A DNA stretch of 64,000 nucleotides from NCBI GenBank assembly GCA_963790325.1, contig CAWBNY010000002.1:930001-994000 (forward strand). Reading direction: 5' to 3'. The position numbers and the translations under genes are program-made. Shown piece by piece: positions 27,279 to 36,301 of this stretch. How positions within the stretch are numbered: position 1 is the stretch's first letter; each line of letters begins with the position of its first letter. The stretch comes from JAXDMK01 sp963790325. GTDB taxonomy: Bacteria > Actinomycetota > Acidimicrobiia > Acidimicrobiales > AC-14. A model generated the notes under the pieces. It worked only from the letters and a program-made list of their open reading frames with translations, made no database searches and was not told the DNA's origin.

Positions 27279-29330
27279 GTGGGTTCGACGCGGATGGCCG
27301 ACCACATCGGTCGCGTCCTCGGCGACCGCTACCGGCTGTTGGCCCCGGTCGGCAGCGGTGGCTCCGGGCACGTGTTCGTGGCCGACGACGTCCGCCTGCG
27401 GCGCCGGGTGGCGGTCAAGATGCTGCATCCGGCCCTGGCCGACGACGAGGCGTTCCTCAAGCGCTTCCGGGCCGAGGCCCGGGCCGCGGCCGCCCTCAAC
27501 CACCCCAACGTCATGGCCGTCTACGACTGGGGCGAGGAGGAGGGCGGTCCCTACCTGGTCTGCGAGTACCTGGGCGGCGGCAGCCTGCGCTCGGTCCTCG
27601 ACCGGGGCCGGCGGCTGAGCCCGTCCCAGGCCCTCCTGGTGGGACTGGAGGCGGCCCGGGGCCTCGACTACGCCCACCGCCGGGGGCTGGTCCACCGCGA
27701 CATCAAGCCCGCCAACCTCCTCTTCGACGACGACGGCCGGCTGCGGATCGCCGACTTCGGACTGGCCCGGGCCCTGGCCGAGGCGGCGTGGACCGAGCCC
27801 ATCGGCGCCGTCCTCGGCACCGCCCGCTACGCGTCCCCCGAGCAGGTGAGCGGGGCCGCCATCGACGGCCGGGCCGACGTCTACTCGCTGGCCCTCGTCC
27901 TGGTGGAGGCGGTCACGGGGCGGGTGCCGTTCTCCGCCGACACCACCGTGGCCACCCTCATGGGTCGCCTCGACAAGCCCATCGACCCCCCGCCCGAGCT
28001 CGGCCCCCTGGCCCCGGTGGTGGCCCGGGCCGGCCGCCCCGACCCCGCCGAGCGCCTCGACGCGGCCGGTCTCGGCAGCGCCCTGCAGGCGGTCGCCCTC
28101 ACCCTGCCCGCACCCGAGCCCCTCCCCCTCGCCGGGGCCGCCACCCTCGACGACATCGGCTCCCAGGACGACCCCACCGACATCGGCCCCCGATCGGCCA
28201 CCAAGGCCCGGCCGGTCACGCCGCCGAAGGCGCCCGCGACTCCGGTGACCACCCACGCCGATCCCGAGGCCACCGGACCGGTCGCCGCCACCGGCCCCGA
28301 GCCCACCGGACCCACGCCGAAGGTCAGGGCCTCGTCCAAGCGCGCCGCGGTCGACGACACCGTCGCCCAGGCGGCGCCCACCACCGTGTCCCGCCGGCCC
28401 GAGCCCCGGCCGTACCCCCCGCCCGAGGTCTCCAAGGCCGGCCGCCGCCGCCGGCACCGGTGGCCGTATCTCGTCGTCCTCCTCCTCGTGCTCGCCGGCG
28501 GCGCCGGGGCCGGCGGCTACCTGCTCGTCGTCAACCGGGCGCCCAGCGTCCCCCTGCCCAGCGTGGTCGGCCAGACCGAGCTGGAGGCGGGCACCACCCT
28601 GCGCAACCTGAAGTTCGACGTCGAGATCCGCCAGGAGTACTTCGACGCGTCGGTTCCCGGTGAGGTCAAGGCCCAGGACCCGCCGGGCGGGGGTGCGGCC
28701 ACCCTGAAGGAGGGTCGCCGGGTGGTCCTCGTCGTGTCCAAGGGACCGAGGCCGACGCCCGTGCCCGACCTCCGCAACCTCGACGAGGCCGCCGCCCGCC
28801 AGGCGGTGGAGGGGGTGGGCCACGTGGTCGGCTCGGTCACGTCCCGCTCCGACGAGACCGTCCCCGAGGGGGCCGTCCTCGACTGGACCCGCAAGGGCGA
28901 GAGCCCGCCCAAGGGGGAGTCGATCGATCTGGTCGTGTCCAGCGGCCCCGCGCCCCGGGAGATCCCGCCCCTGGCCGGCACGACCTACGACGCCGCCGTC
29001 GCCGCCCTGGCCGCCATCAACCTCGAGGTCGAGCGGGTCGACGCCTTCACCGACGACGACGGCGCCGCCGGCAAGGTCGTCGCCACCGACCCGCCCGCGG
29101 GTGCGAAGGCCAAGCGGGGGACGACGGTCACCGTCACCGTCTCCAAGGGCCAGCCGTCGGTGCCCAAGCTGAGCGGGCTGTCGGCCGACGACGCCGCCGC
29201 CGCCCTGGGGGCGGTCGGGCTCCAGGTGGGCAGCAAGTTCGGTCCCGGCGACGGCGAGGTCTTCCTCACCCTCCCCGGTGAGGGCACCAAGGTCAGGCCC
29301 GGCGCCTCGGTCACGATCTACCTGCTGTGA
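27279..29330 (+). CDS. serine/threonine protein kinase with four PASTA domains (PknB-like)
   Basis: 683 residues. The kinase domain (about residues 15-275) shows GSGGSGHVFVADD, the ATP Lys in VAVKML, the catalytic loop HRDIKPANLL (near 140) and DFGLA (near 158), with an activation segment GTARYASPEQV. A Pro/Thr-rich juxtamembrane region precedes one membrane helix (WPYLVVLLLVLAGGAGAGG, near 394-417). Four extracellular PASTA repeats follow, each closing with a VVSKG-, VVSSG- or VTVSKG-like strand. Such kinases sense peptidoglycan fragments and control wall synthesis and division. The operon continues into the SDR gene by GTGA overlap. Confidence 0.93.
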   Translation: MGSTRMADHIGRVLGDRYRLLAPVGSGGSGHVFVADDVRLRRRVAVKMLHPALADDEAFLKRFRAEARAAAALNHPNVMAVYDWGEEEGGPYLVCEYLGGGSLRSVLDRGRRLSPSQALLVGLEAARGLDYAHRRGLVHRDIKPANLLFDDDGRLRIADFGLARALAEAAWTEPIGAVLGTARYASPEQVSGAAIDGRADVYSLALVLVEAVTGRVPFSADTTVATLMGRLDKPIDPPPELGPLAPVVARAGRPDPAERLDAAGLGSALQAVALTLPAPEPLPLAGAATLDDIGSQDDPTDIGPRSATKARPVTPPKAPATPVTTHADPEATGPVAATGPEPTGPTPKVRASSKRAAVDDTVAQAAPTTVSRRPEPRPYPPPEVSKAGRRRRHRWPYLVVLLLVLAGGAGAGGYLLVVNRAPSVPLPSVVGQTELEAGTTLRNLKFDVEIRQEYFDASVPGEVKAQDPPGGGAATLKEGRRVVLVVSKGPRPTPVPDLRNLDEAAARQAVEGVGHVVGSVTSRSDETVPEGAVLDWTRKGESPPKGESIDLVVSSGPAPREIPPLAGTTYDAAVAALAAINLEVERVDAFTDDDGAAGKVVATDPPAGAKAKRGTTVTVTVSKGQPSVPKLSGLSADDAAAALGAVGLQVGSKFGPGDGEVFLTLPGEGTKVRPGASVTIYLL

Positions 29331-30187
29331 CGGGCGCCCTCGGGGGCCGGATCGCGATCGTCACCGGCGGGGGACGGGGACTGGGCCGGGAGCACGCCCT
29401 GCTCCTGGCGGCGGAGGGAGCCCGGGTCGTGGTCAACGACGTCGACCGGGAGGCGGTCGACACGGTCGTCGAAGAGATCCGGTCGGGGGGAGGCGAGGCG
29501 AGCGCCGACCACGGAGACGTCGCCGACTGGGACGGGGGCCGGCGCCTGGTGGAGGCGGCCATCGAGGCCTACGGCGACCTGCACGTGCTGGTCAACAACG
29601 CCGGCAACCTCCGCGACCGGTGGCTCACGGAGATGACCGGCGACGAGTGGGACGACGTGGTGCGGGTCCACCTCCGGGGCCATTTCGTCCCCACCCGGTG
29701 GGCCTCGGCCCACTGGAAGGCGCAGGCCAAGGCGGGCCGCCCGGTGGCGGCGTCGGTGGTGAACACCACGTCGACGTCGGGCCTGGTGGGGCAGCCGGGG
29801 CAGACCAACTACGGCGCGGCCAAGGCCGGGATCGCCGCCTTCACGGTCATCGCCGCCGCCGAGCTCGGCCGCTTCGGGGTGCGGGTCAACGCGGTGGCGC
29901 CCCTCGCCCGCACCCGCATGACCGAGTCCGCCGCCTCGCTGGCGGCGGTGGTGGCGGCGCCCGCCGACCCCGACGAGTTCGACGTGTGGCACCCGGCCAA
30001 CGTCTCCCCGGTGGTGGCCTGGCTGGCCACCGAGGGCTGCTCCGTCACCGGCGAGGTGCTCCTGGTCCAGGGCGGCCTCGTCCAGCGGTTCCGCAACTGG
30101 TCGCTCGACGACGACGCCAAGCTGGCCCGTGGCCGCCGGTGGACGGTGGCCGACCTCGCCCGGTCCTGGCCCCGTCCCGGGGGATAG
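29327..30187 (+). CDS. short-chain dehydrogenase/reductase
   Basis: 286 residues from the GTG overlapping the kinase stop. The classical SDR Rossmann motif is VTGGGRGLGREHALLLA, with NNAG in LHVLVNNAGNL and the active site Ser in NTTSTSGLVG followed by YGAAK (TNYGAAKAG). The cofactor-binding Asp in VVNDVDRE suggests NAD(H). Length and the C-terminal extension resemble the actinobacterial 3-oxoacyl-ACP reductase/SDR group acting on acyl or steroid-like substrates, but the substrate cannot be read from sequence. Confidence 0.85.
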   Translation: MTGALGGRIAIVTGGGRGLGREHALLLAAEGARVVVNDVDREAVDTVVEEIRSGGGEASADHGDVADWDGGRRLVEAAIEAYGDLHVLVNNAGNLRDRWLTEMTGDEWDDVVRVHLRGHFVPTRWASAHWKAQAKAGRPVAASVVNTTSTSGLVGQPGQTNYGAAKAGIAAFTVIAAAELGRFGVRVNAVAPLARTRMTESAASLAAVVAAPADPDEFDVWHPANVSPVVAWLATEGCSVTGEVLLVQGGLVQRFRNWSLDDDAKLARGRRWTVADLARSWPRPGG

Positions 30188-30190
30188 GGT
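30185..30190 (+). promoter_or_regulatory. -10-like box before phoD
   Basis: TAGGGT overlaps the end of the SDR gene (stop at 30187), 11 bases before the phoD ATG. No Shine-Dalgarno is visible. Confidence 0.4.
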
Positions 30191-30201
30191 CCGGCCGGCG
30201 C

Positions 30202-31803
30202 ATGGCATCCGAGGGGCGGGGCGGCGGACACCGGGGACTCTCTCGCCGCCAGGTGCTCCTGGGCGGCGGCGGGTTCCTGGCCGCCCTCGGCTACGCCGGG
30301 GTCAGGGGCGCGGCCCGCCCCGACCGGGCCGACCGCATCACCGAAGCCCCCGCCTTCCTCGACCGCGACCCGTTCACCCTGGGCGTGGCCTCGGGCGACC
30401 CCCTCCCCGACGGGGTCGTGCTGTGGACCCGCTTGGCGCCCGATGCGATGGCCGGCGGGGGGATGCCACCGCTGGCGGTGTCCGTCGACTGGCAGGTGGC
30501 GACCGACGAGCGCTTCCGGCGGGTCGTCCGCCGGGGGGTGGCGATCGCCCGGCCCCAGCGGGGCCACTCGGTTCACGTCGAGGTCGGCGGCCTCGATCCG
30601 GCCCGGTGGTACTGGTACCGGTTCCGGGTCGGCGGCTGGATCAGCCCCCACGGCCGGACCCGCACCGCGCCCGCCCTCGACGCGTCGCCGTCGTCCTTCG
30701 CCTTCGCCTTCGCCTCGTGCCAGGACTGGCAGAACGGCTACTTCACCGCCTACCGGGACATGGCCGACCAGGACCTCGACCTGGTCGTGCACCTGGGCGA
30801 CTACATCTACGAGTTCGGCCCCGACGCCAAGACCCGGCCCGGGGCCCCGCCCGGCCGGGTCCACGACGGCCCCGAGCCGACCGACCTCACCGGCTACCGG
30901 AACCGCTACGCCCTCTACCGGACCGATCCCGACCTCCAGGCGGCCCACGCCCGGTTCCCGTGGGTGGTCACGTGGGACGACCACGAGGTGGAGGACAACT
31001 ACGCGGCCGGGGTGGCCCAGGAGACGACGTCGCCGGCGGCGGACTTCGCGACCCGCCGGGTGGCCGCCTACCTCGCCTATTACGAGCACATGCCGCTGCG
31101 CCCGTCGTGGTTCCTCCTGGGGGTCGAGGCCCGCCTCTACCGGCGCCTCCGGTTCGGCGACCTGGTCGAGCTCAACGTCCTCGACACCCGCCAGTACCGC
31201 GACGACCAGCCCTGCGGCGACGGGATGACCGACTGTGACGATCGGCAGTCCCCCGACCGCACCATCACCGGCGCCGACCAGGAGCGATGGCTGGTCGACG
31301 GGCTGGCCGCGTCGAGGGCGACCTGGACCGTCGTCGCCCAGCAGGCCGTGTTCGCCCAGACCGGCCTCGACCACCGGTTCAACGTGGACCAGTGGGACGG
31401 ATACCCGGTCCAGCGCCGGCGCCTGACCGGGTTCCTGGGGGGACCGGCGGGACCGGTGAACACCGTGATCGTCACCGGCGACCTGCACTCGAGCTGGGTC
31501 AACGACATCCAGGACGACTACGACGACCCGGCGTCTCCGACGGTCGCCACCGAGTTCGTGGGCACGTCGATCACGTCGGCCTTCTCCACCGCCATCGCCC
31601 CTGCCACCGCCGCCCTCGCTGCCCAGCCCCATGTGAAGGACTTCGACGGCGACCACCGGGGCTACGCGGTGGCGCGGGTCGAGCGGGGCCGGTGGACCAC
31701 CGAGTTCCGGGTGGTCGAAACCATCGACAGCCCCACCTCCGCAGCCCGGGCGCGGGCGTCGTGGGTGGTGGAGGACGGGATCCCCGGGGCCCACCCGGCC
31801 TGA
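30202..31803 (+). CDS. phoD: Tat-exported PhoD-family alkaline phosphatase
   Basis: 533 residues. The N-terminus has a twin-arginine signal (LSRRQVLLGGGGFLAALGYA). The PhoD N-terminal beta domain starts at FTLGVASGDPLPDGVVLWTR. The metallophosphatase core has the metal ligands in FASCQDWQNG, LVVHLGDYIYEFG, VVTWDDHEVEDNY and VIVTGDLHSSWV. PhoD enzymes use Ca/Fe and release phosphate from mono- and diesters outside the cell, pointing to scavenging of organic phosphate. A second PhoD-like protein without an export signal is at 53840-55291. Confidence 0.92.
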   Translation: MASEGRGGGHRGLSRRQVLLGGGGFLAALGYAGVRGAARPDRADRITEAPAFLDRDPFTLGVASGDPLPDGVVLWTRLAPDAMAGGGMPPLAVSVDWQVATDERFRRVVRRGVAIARPQRGHSVHVEVGGLDPARWYWYRFRVGGWISPHGRTRTAPALDASPSSFAFAFASCQDWQNGYFTAYRDMADQDLDLVVHLGDYIYEFGPDAKTRPGAPPGRVHDGPEPTDLTGYRNRYALYRTDPDLQAAHARFPWVVTWDDHEVEDNYAAGVAQETTSPAADFATRRVAAYLAYYEHMPLRPSWFLLGVEARLYRRLRFGDLVELNVLDTRQYRDDQPCGDGMTDCDDRQSPDRTITGADQERWLVDGLAASRATWTVVAQQAVFAQTGLDHRFNVDQWDGYPVQRRRLTGFLGGPAGPVNTVIVTGDLHSSWVNDIQDDYDDPASPTVATEFVGTSITSAFSTAIAPATAALAAQPHVKDFDGDHRGYAVARVERGRWTTEFRVVETIDSPTSAARARASWVVEDGIPGAHPA

Positions 31804-31875
31804 CCGGCCCGACCGGCCGCTGGCCCCACCGGCCGCTGGCGCCTACCCGCCCTGAGGCCCGGCCGGGGGGCGAAC

Positions 31876-32292
31876 CTATTCGGTGATCGCCCGGATGCGG
31901 TCCTGGACGGCGGTGGCGGCCGACCCGTCGGGCGGGGCCAGCTGCTGGAGGGCGGCCAGGAGCTTGGCCATCTCCCCCTGCACCCGCACCTTCCCGGCCA
32001 TGAACGCGGTCATGGCGGCGGAGATGGTGCCGTCGACGAAGACCGACTTGGCCGTGGCGTAGTCGAGGGTGACGGTGACGTCGGCCTTCTCCAGGTGGCC
32101 GAGGTCCATCTCCAACGACCCCGACGACGTGTCCACGTGGGCGTTGATCGTCCCCGTCCCGAAGGGGACCTCGTTGATCACCTGGTTCATGCGGATGTTG
32201 TCGGGGATGCCGTCCTCGAGGACGCCGAACTCCTCCCGGATCTGGCGGGCAGCCGCGACCCAGTCGTCGGAGAGGAAGGGGAACCGGTCCAT
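31876..32292 (-). CDS. SCP2 sterol-binding domain protein
   Basis: 138 residues from the ATG at 32292 (MDRFPFLSDDWVAAARQIRE). The middle and end match the SCP2 fold: INAHVDTSSGSLEMDLGHL, VTVTLDYATAKSVFVDGTIS and MAGKVRVQGEMAKLLAALQ. SCP2 domains bind lipids or acyl chains. The ligand is unknown, and no fused enzyme domain is present. A TACGGT box lies 7 bases upstream, facing away from the hydrolase promoter. Confidence 0.82.
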   Translation of the reverse strand: MDRFPFLSDDWVAAARQIREEFGVLEDGIPDNIRMNQVINEVPFGTGTINAHVDTSSGSLEMDLGHLEKADVTVTLDYATAKSVFVDGTISAAMTAFMAGKVRVQGEMAKLLAALQQLAPPDGSAATAVQDRIRAITE

Positions 32293-32299
32293 CCGATGC

Positions 32300-32309
32300 A
32301 CCGTAGCCT
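32300..32309. promoter_or_regulatory. overlapping divergent -10 boxes for SCP2 and hydrolase genes
   Basis: Minus TACGGT (32300-32305) is 7 bases before the SCP2 ATG. Plus TAGCCT (32304-32309) is 10 bases before the hydrolase ATG at 32320. They share the TA at 32304-32305. Confidence 0.5.
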
Positions 32310-32319
32310 TGCCCGGAAC

Positions 32320-33030
32320 ATGGCCGGCGCGCTCCTCCTCCACGGCTACACGAGCACCCCCCAGAGCCTGGAGGGGATGGCCGCCGCCCTGGCCGGGGCC
32401 GGCTTCGACGTCGAGGTCCCGCTGCTGCCGGGCCACGGCACCGACGTCGACGATCTCGTCCCCCGCCGGTGGGGGGACTGGGTGGCGGCGGCCGAGGAGG
32501 CGTGGGAGAAGCTGGCCGCCCGTGAGGAGCGGGCCATCGTCGGGGGCCTGTCCATGGGGGGAACCCTGGCCACCTGGCTGGCCGCGGCCCGGCCGTCCGA
32601 GGTGGCCGGGCTGGCCTGCGTCAACCCGATGATCGACCCACCGGCGGAGTCTTTCCGGGAGCTGTTCCGGGCCTTCCTGGCCGACGGTCACCGGTGCGTG
32701 CCGGGCCCGGCCAACGACACGTCGCAACCCGACGCCCGGGAGGTCGCCTACCCGATGTGGCCGATCGAGCCCCTGCTCTCCCTGTTCGAGGCCCAGGACG
32801 ACCTGGTGGCCCGGCTGGCGGCGGTGACGTGCCCGGTCCTGGTCGTCACCAGCCGCCACGACCACGTGGTGCCGCCGGTGTCGAGCGACATGCTGGCCAA
32901 CGGGGTCGGGGGGCCGGTCGAGCGGGTGGAGCTGGAGCGCAGCTTCCACCTGGCCACCTTCGACGTGGAGCGCGACGTCCTGGAGGCGGCCCTGGTCGCC
33001 TTCGCCCACCGGGTGTGCCCGTCCGGCTGA
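32320..33030 (+). CDS. alpha/beta hydrolase (carboxylesterase/monoacylglycerol lipase-like)
   Basis: 236 residues. An oxyanion-type start ALLLHGYTSTPQSLEGMAAA is followed by the nucleophile Ser in GLSMGGTLATWLA, Asp in VTSRHDHVVPP and His in SFHLATFDVERDV. This order and the short cap match Est30/monoacylglycerol lipase-type esterases acting on short acyl esters. No signal peptide is present. It is divergent from the SCP2 gene; both may act on lipids, but that is inference. Confidence 0.87.
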   Translation: MAGALLLHGYTSTPQSLEGMAAALAGAGFDVEVPLLPGHGTDVDDLVPRRWGDWVAAAEEAWEKLAAREERAIVGGLSMGGTLATWLAAARPSEVAGLACVNPMIDPPAESFRELFRAFLADGHRCVPGPANDTSQPDAREVAYPMWPIEPLLSLFEAQDDLVARLAAVTCPVLVVTSRHDHVVPPVSSDMLANGVGGPVERVELERSFHLATFDVERDVLEAALVAFAHRVCPSG

Positions 33031-33058
33031 TCCGGCCGAGCCCTCGGGGGCCCCGTCC

Positions 33059-33064
33059 TACGAT
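33059..33064 (+). promoter_or_regulatory. -10 box of a probable leaderless promoter for gatCAB
   Basis: TACGAT lies 6 bases before the gatC GTG at 33071, with no Shine-Dalgarno. Confidence 0.5.
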
Positions 33065-33070
33065 GGGCCG

Positions 33071-33376
33071 GTGGACAGGCCGACGATCACCCGGGACGAA
33101 GTCGTCCGCGTGGCCAACCTGGCCCGCCTGGCCCTGACCGACGAGGAGATCGACACCTTCACCGGCCAGCTGGCCGCCGTCCTCGACCACGCCGCCGACG
33201 TGGCCGCCCTCGACACCACCGGCGTGCCGCCCACCGCCCATCCGCTGCCCCTGGTCAACGTCCTGCGCGACGACGAGGTCCGGCCCTGCCTCGACCGCGC
33301 CGAGGTCCTGGCCCAGGCGCCGGCCGTCGAGGGCGGCCGGTTCAAGGTCCCCCGGATCCTGGGCGACGCCCCATGA
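33071..33376 (+). CDS. gatC: Asp-tRNA(Asn)/Glu-tRNA(Gln) amidotransferase subunit C
   Basis: 101 residues, normal GatC length. ITRDEVVRVANLARLALTDE is the conserved N-terminal helix, followed by GQLAAVLDHAADVAALDTTG and the C-terminal EGGRFKVPRIL. GatC wraps and stabilises the GatA-GatB contact. First gene of gatCAB, overlapping gatA by ATGA. Confidence 0.94.
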   Translation: MDRPTITRDEVVRVANLARLALTDEEIDTFTGQLAAVLDHAADVAALDTTGVPPTAHPLPLVNVLRDDEVRPCLDRAEVLAQAPAVEGGRFKVPRILGDAP

Positions 33377-34803
33377 CGGCACTCGAGATCGCGGCCGACG
33401 TCCGCGCCGGCCGTCGCTCGGCCCGGTCCGTGGTCGAGGCCCACCTGGAGGCCATCGCCGACCGGGAGCCGGAGCTGCACGCGTTCAACCGGGTGCTGCA
33501 CGCCGACGCCCTGGCGGAGGCGGACCGGATCGACCGGCGGGTGGTGGCGGGGGAGGAGGTGGGTCCGCTGGCGGGCGTGCCGGTGGCCCTCAAGGACAAC
33601 CTCACCACCCGGGGGATCCCGACCACGTGCGGGTCCCGGATCCTGAAGGGGTGGAGGCCGCCCTACGACGCCACCGTGGTCCGCCGGTTGCGGTCGGCCG
33701 GCGCAGTGGTCATCGGCAAGACCAACATGGACGAGTTCGCCATGGGCTCCTCCACCGAGAACTCGGCGTTCGGACCGACCCGCAACCCGCGCGACCCGTC
33801 GCGGGTGCCGGGGGGGTCGAGCGGGGGCAGCGCCGCGGCGGTGGCGGCCGGGTTCGCCCCCCTGGCCCTCGGATCGGACACCGGCGGGTCGATCCGCCAG
33901 CCGGCCGCCCTGTGCGGCGTGGTCGGGATGAAGCCGACGTACGGGGTGGTGTCGCGGTACGGGCTGGTGGCCTTCGCCTCGTCGTTGGACCAGATCGGGC
34001 CTCTGGCGGCGACGGTGGCCGACGCGGCCGCCCTCCTCGAGGTCATCGGTGGCCACGATCCGTTGGACTCGACCTCGCTGGCTGCGCCCCCGCCGGCGGT
34101 GAGCGGGGTCCTGGCCGACGGCGTCGAAGGCATGCGGGTGGGGGTGGTCCGCGAGCTCATGGACGGCCTCGACCCCGACGTGGCCGCCCGCCTGGCCGAC
34201 GCAGCGGGGGCCCTGGCCGCGGAAGGGGCCAAGGTGGAGGAGGTGTCGGTGCCGGCGGTCACCCTCGGCCTGTCCGCCTACTACGTGCTCGCCACCGCCG
34301 AGGCGTCGAGCAACCTGGCCCGTTACGACGGGGTCCGGTACGGGCTGCGGGTGGAGGCCCCATCCGACGGCTCGGGCGACGTGGCGGCCATGAACGGCGC
34401 CACCCGGGCCGCCGGCTTCGGGGCCGAGGTCAAGCGCCGCATCATGCTCGGCACCTACGCCCTGTCCGCCGGCTACTACGACGCCTACTACGGCCAGGCC
34501 CAGCGGGTCCGCACGCTCATCATCCGGGACTTCGAGGCCGCCTACGCCCAGTTCGACCTGCTGCTGTCGGCCACGTCGCCCACCACCGCCTTCCGCCTGG
34601 GGGCCAAGGCCGAGAACCCCCTGGCCATGTACCTGTCCGACGTGTGCACCGTCCCCGCCAACATGGCCGGCCACCCGGCGGTGTCGGTGCCCTTCGGCAC
34701 CGGCGACGACGGGATGCCGGTGGGCGTGCAGCTGCTGGCCCCGGCTCTGGCCGAGCCGACGCTGTTCCGGGCCGCGGCGGCCCTGGAACGGGCGGCGCGG
34801 TGA
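33373..34803 (+). CDS. gatA: Asp-tRNA(Asn)/Glu-tRNA(Gln) amidotransferase subunit A
   Basis: 476 residues. Amidase-signature catalytic triad: Lys in VPVALKDNLTTRG (near residue 75), cis-Ser in PGGSSGGSAAAVAAG and nucleophile Ser in GSDTGGSIRQPAAL. It releases ammonia from glutamine for GatB to amidate misacylated tRNA. It overlaps gatC (ATGA) and gatB (GTGA). The C-terminal VCTVPANMAGHPAVSVPFG is also conserved. Confidence 0.95.
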   Translation: MTALEIAADVRAGRRSARSVVEAHLEAIADREPELHAFNRVLHADALAEADRIDRRVVAGEEVGPLAGVPVALKDNLTTRGIPTTCGSRILKGWRPPYDATVVRRLRSAGAVVIGKTNMDEFAMGSSTENSAFGPTRNPRDPSRVPGGSSGGSAAAVAAGFAPLALGSDTGGSIRQPAALCGVVGMKPTYGVVSRYGLVAFASSLDQIGPLAATVADAAALLEVIGGHDPLDSTSLAAPPPAVSGVLADGVEGMRVGVVRELMDGLDPDVAARLADAAGALAAEGAKVEEVSVPAVTLGLSAYYVLATAEASSNLARYDGVRYGLRVEAPSDGSGDVAAMNGATRAAGFGAEVKRRIMLGTYALSAGYYDAYYGQAQRVRTLIIRDFEAAYAQFDLLLSATSPTTAFRLGAKAENPLAMYLSDVCTVPANMAGHPAVSVPFGTGDDGMPVGVQLLAPALAEPTLFRAAAALERAAR

Positions 34804-36275
34804 CGCCGCCCGCCGGTCCGAACCGAGGTCCGGGGGGTTCCGACGGGCCCCGTCGGTGGGAGACGGTCGTCGGGCTGGAGGTGCACTGCGAGCTGGCCAC
34901 GTCCACCAAGCTCTTCTGCGGGTGCCCGAACGTGTTCGGCGACGAGCCCAACACCAACGTCTGCCCCGTCTGCCTGGGCTTGCCGGGGTCGCTGCCGGTG
35001 CTCAACCGGCGGGCGGTGGAGCTGGCCATGCTCCTCGGGACTGCCCTGCGGTGCGAGGTGCGGCCCTCCATCTTCCACCGGAAGAACTACTTCTATCCCG
35101 ACATGCCGAAGGACTACCAGGTCAGCCAGTACGACCAGCCGATCAACGTCGGCGGCCACCTCGACCTTCCCGACGGCACCCGGATCGGCATCACCCGGGC
35201 CCACATGGAGGAGGACACGGGCAAGACCACGCATGTGGGCGAGAGCGGTCGCATCCACGGGGCCGACTACTCCCTCGTCGACTACAACCGGGCCGGCGTG
35301 CCGCTGGTGGAGATCGTGAGCGAGCCCGACATCCGCTCGTCCGACCAGGCCAAGGCCTACGTGAACGAGCTGCGGGCGATCCTGGTGGCCATCGGGGCGT
35401 CCGACGCCCGCATGGAGGAGGGGTCGCTGCGCATCGACGCCAACGTGTCGGTGCGCCCGGTCGGGGCGCCGGTGCTGGGGACCCGGGCCGAGATCAAGAA
35501 CCTCAACTCGGTGCGGTCGCTGGGGCGGGCCGTCGACTTCGAGGTGCGGCGCCAGATCGGGTTGCTGGAGGCGGGGGAGAAGGTGGTCCAGGAGACCCGG
35601 CACTGGAACGAGGACGCGGGCCGGACGTCGTCGATGCGCTCCAAGGAGGAGGCTTACGACTACCGGTACTTCCCGGAGCCCGACCTGGTGCCGGTGGTGC
35701 CCTCCGACTGGTGGCGGGCGGCCGTGGCGGGGGGGCTGCCGTCGTTGCCGGCCGACCGCCGCCGGTCCTTGGCGGCGGCAGCCGGGGTGGCGGCCGACGA
35801 CCAGGCGGTGGCGACGGTGGTCGCCCTGGGGCTGGACGGGCTGGTGGGGGAGGCGGTGGCGGGCGGGGCCGACGCCCACCTGGCTCTGAACCGGGCGGCC
35901 AACGAGGTGGCGTCGGCCCACGTGGCGGTGGCCGACATCGACGTGGCCGCCTTCACGGGCGTGGTGCGCATGGAGGGCGACGGCCGCCTCACCGCCACCC
36001 AGGCCAAGCAGGTCCTGGCCGAGGTGCTGGCCGGGGCGGGCGACCCGGAGGCGATCGCCCGGTCGCGGGGCTTCGAGGCCATGGCCCCCGACGCGCTCAC
36101 CGGCGTGGTCGACCGGGTCGTCGCCGACCATCCCGCCGAGTGGGCCCGGTTCCGGGACGGCGAGGCCAAGCTGGTCGGCTTCTTCGTGGGCAAGGTCATG
36201 GCCGCCACCGGCGGCCAGGCCGACGGCAAAGCCGTCACCGCCCGCCTCCGCCACCTCGCCGCCGACCACCGCTGA
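34800..36275 (+). CDS. gatB: Asp-tRNA(Asn)/Glu-tRNA(Gln) amidotransferase subunit B
   Basis: 491 residues from the GTG overlapping the gatA stop. Signature WETVVGLEVHCELATSTKLF is followed by the Cys-rich zinc site FCGCPNVFGDEPNTNVCPVC, then KNYFYPDMPKDYQVSQYDQP. A C-terminal YqeY-like helical domain ends ...AVTARLRHLAADHR. GatB activates the acyl-tRNA carboxylate and transfers ammonia. The complete gatCAB set suggests indirect Gln-tRNA and/or Asn-tRNA synthesis. Confidence 0.95.
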   Translation: MTPPAGPNRGPGGSDGPRRWETVVGLEVHCELATSTKLFCGCPNVFGDEPNTNVCPVCLGLPGSLPVLNRRAVELAMLLGTALRCEVRPSIFHRKNYFYPDMPKDYQVSQYDQPINVGGHLDLPDGTRIGITRAHMEEDTGKTTHVGESGRIHGADYSLVDYNRAGVPLVEIVSEPDIRSSDQAKAYVNELRAILVAIGASDARMEEGSLRIDANVSVRPVGAPVLGTRAEIKNLNSVRSLGRAVDFEVRRQIGLLEAGEKVVQETRHWNEDAGRTSSMRSKEEAYDYRYFPEPDLVPVVPSDWWRAAVAGGLPSLPADRRRSLAAAAGVAADDQAVATVVALGLDGLVGEAVAGGADAHLALNRAANEVASAHVAVADIDVAAFTGVVRMEGDGRLTATQAKQVLAEVLAGAGDPEAIARSRGFEAMAPDALTGVVDRVVADHPAEWARFRDGEAKLVGFFVGKVMAATGGQADGKAVTARLRHLAADHR

Positions 36276-36301
36276 CCTCGCTCCGCCCGACCCTCGATCG
36301 C

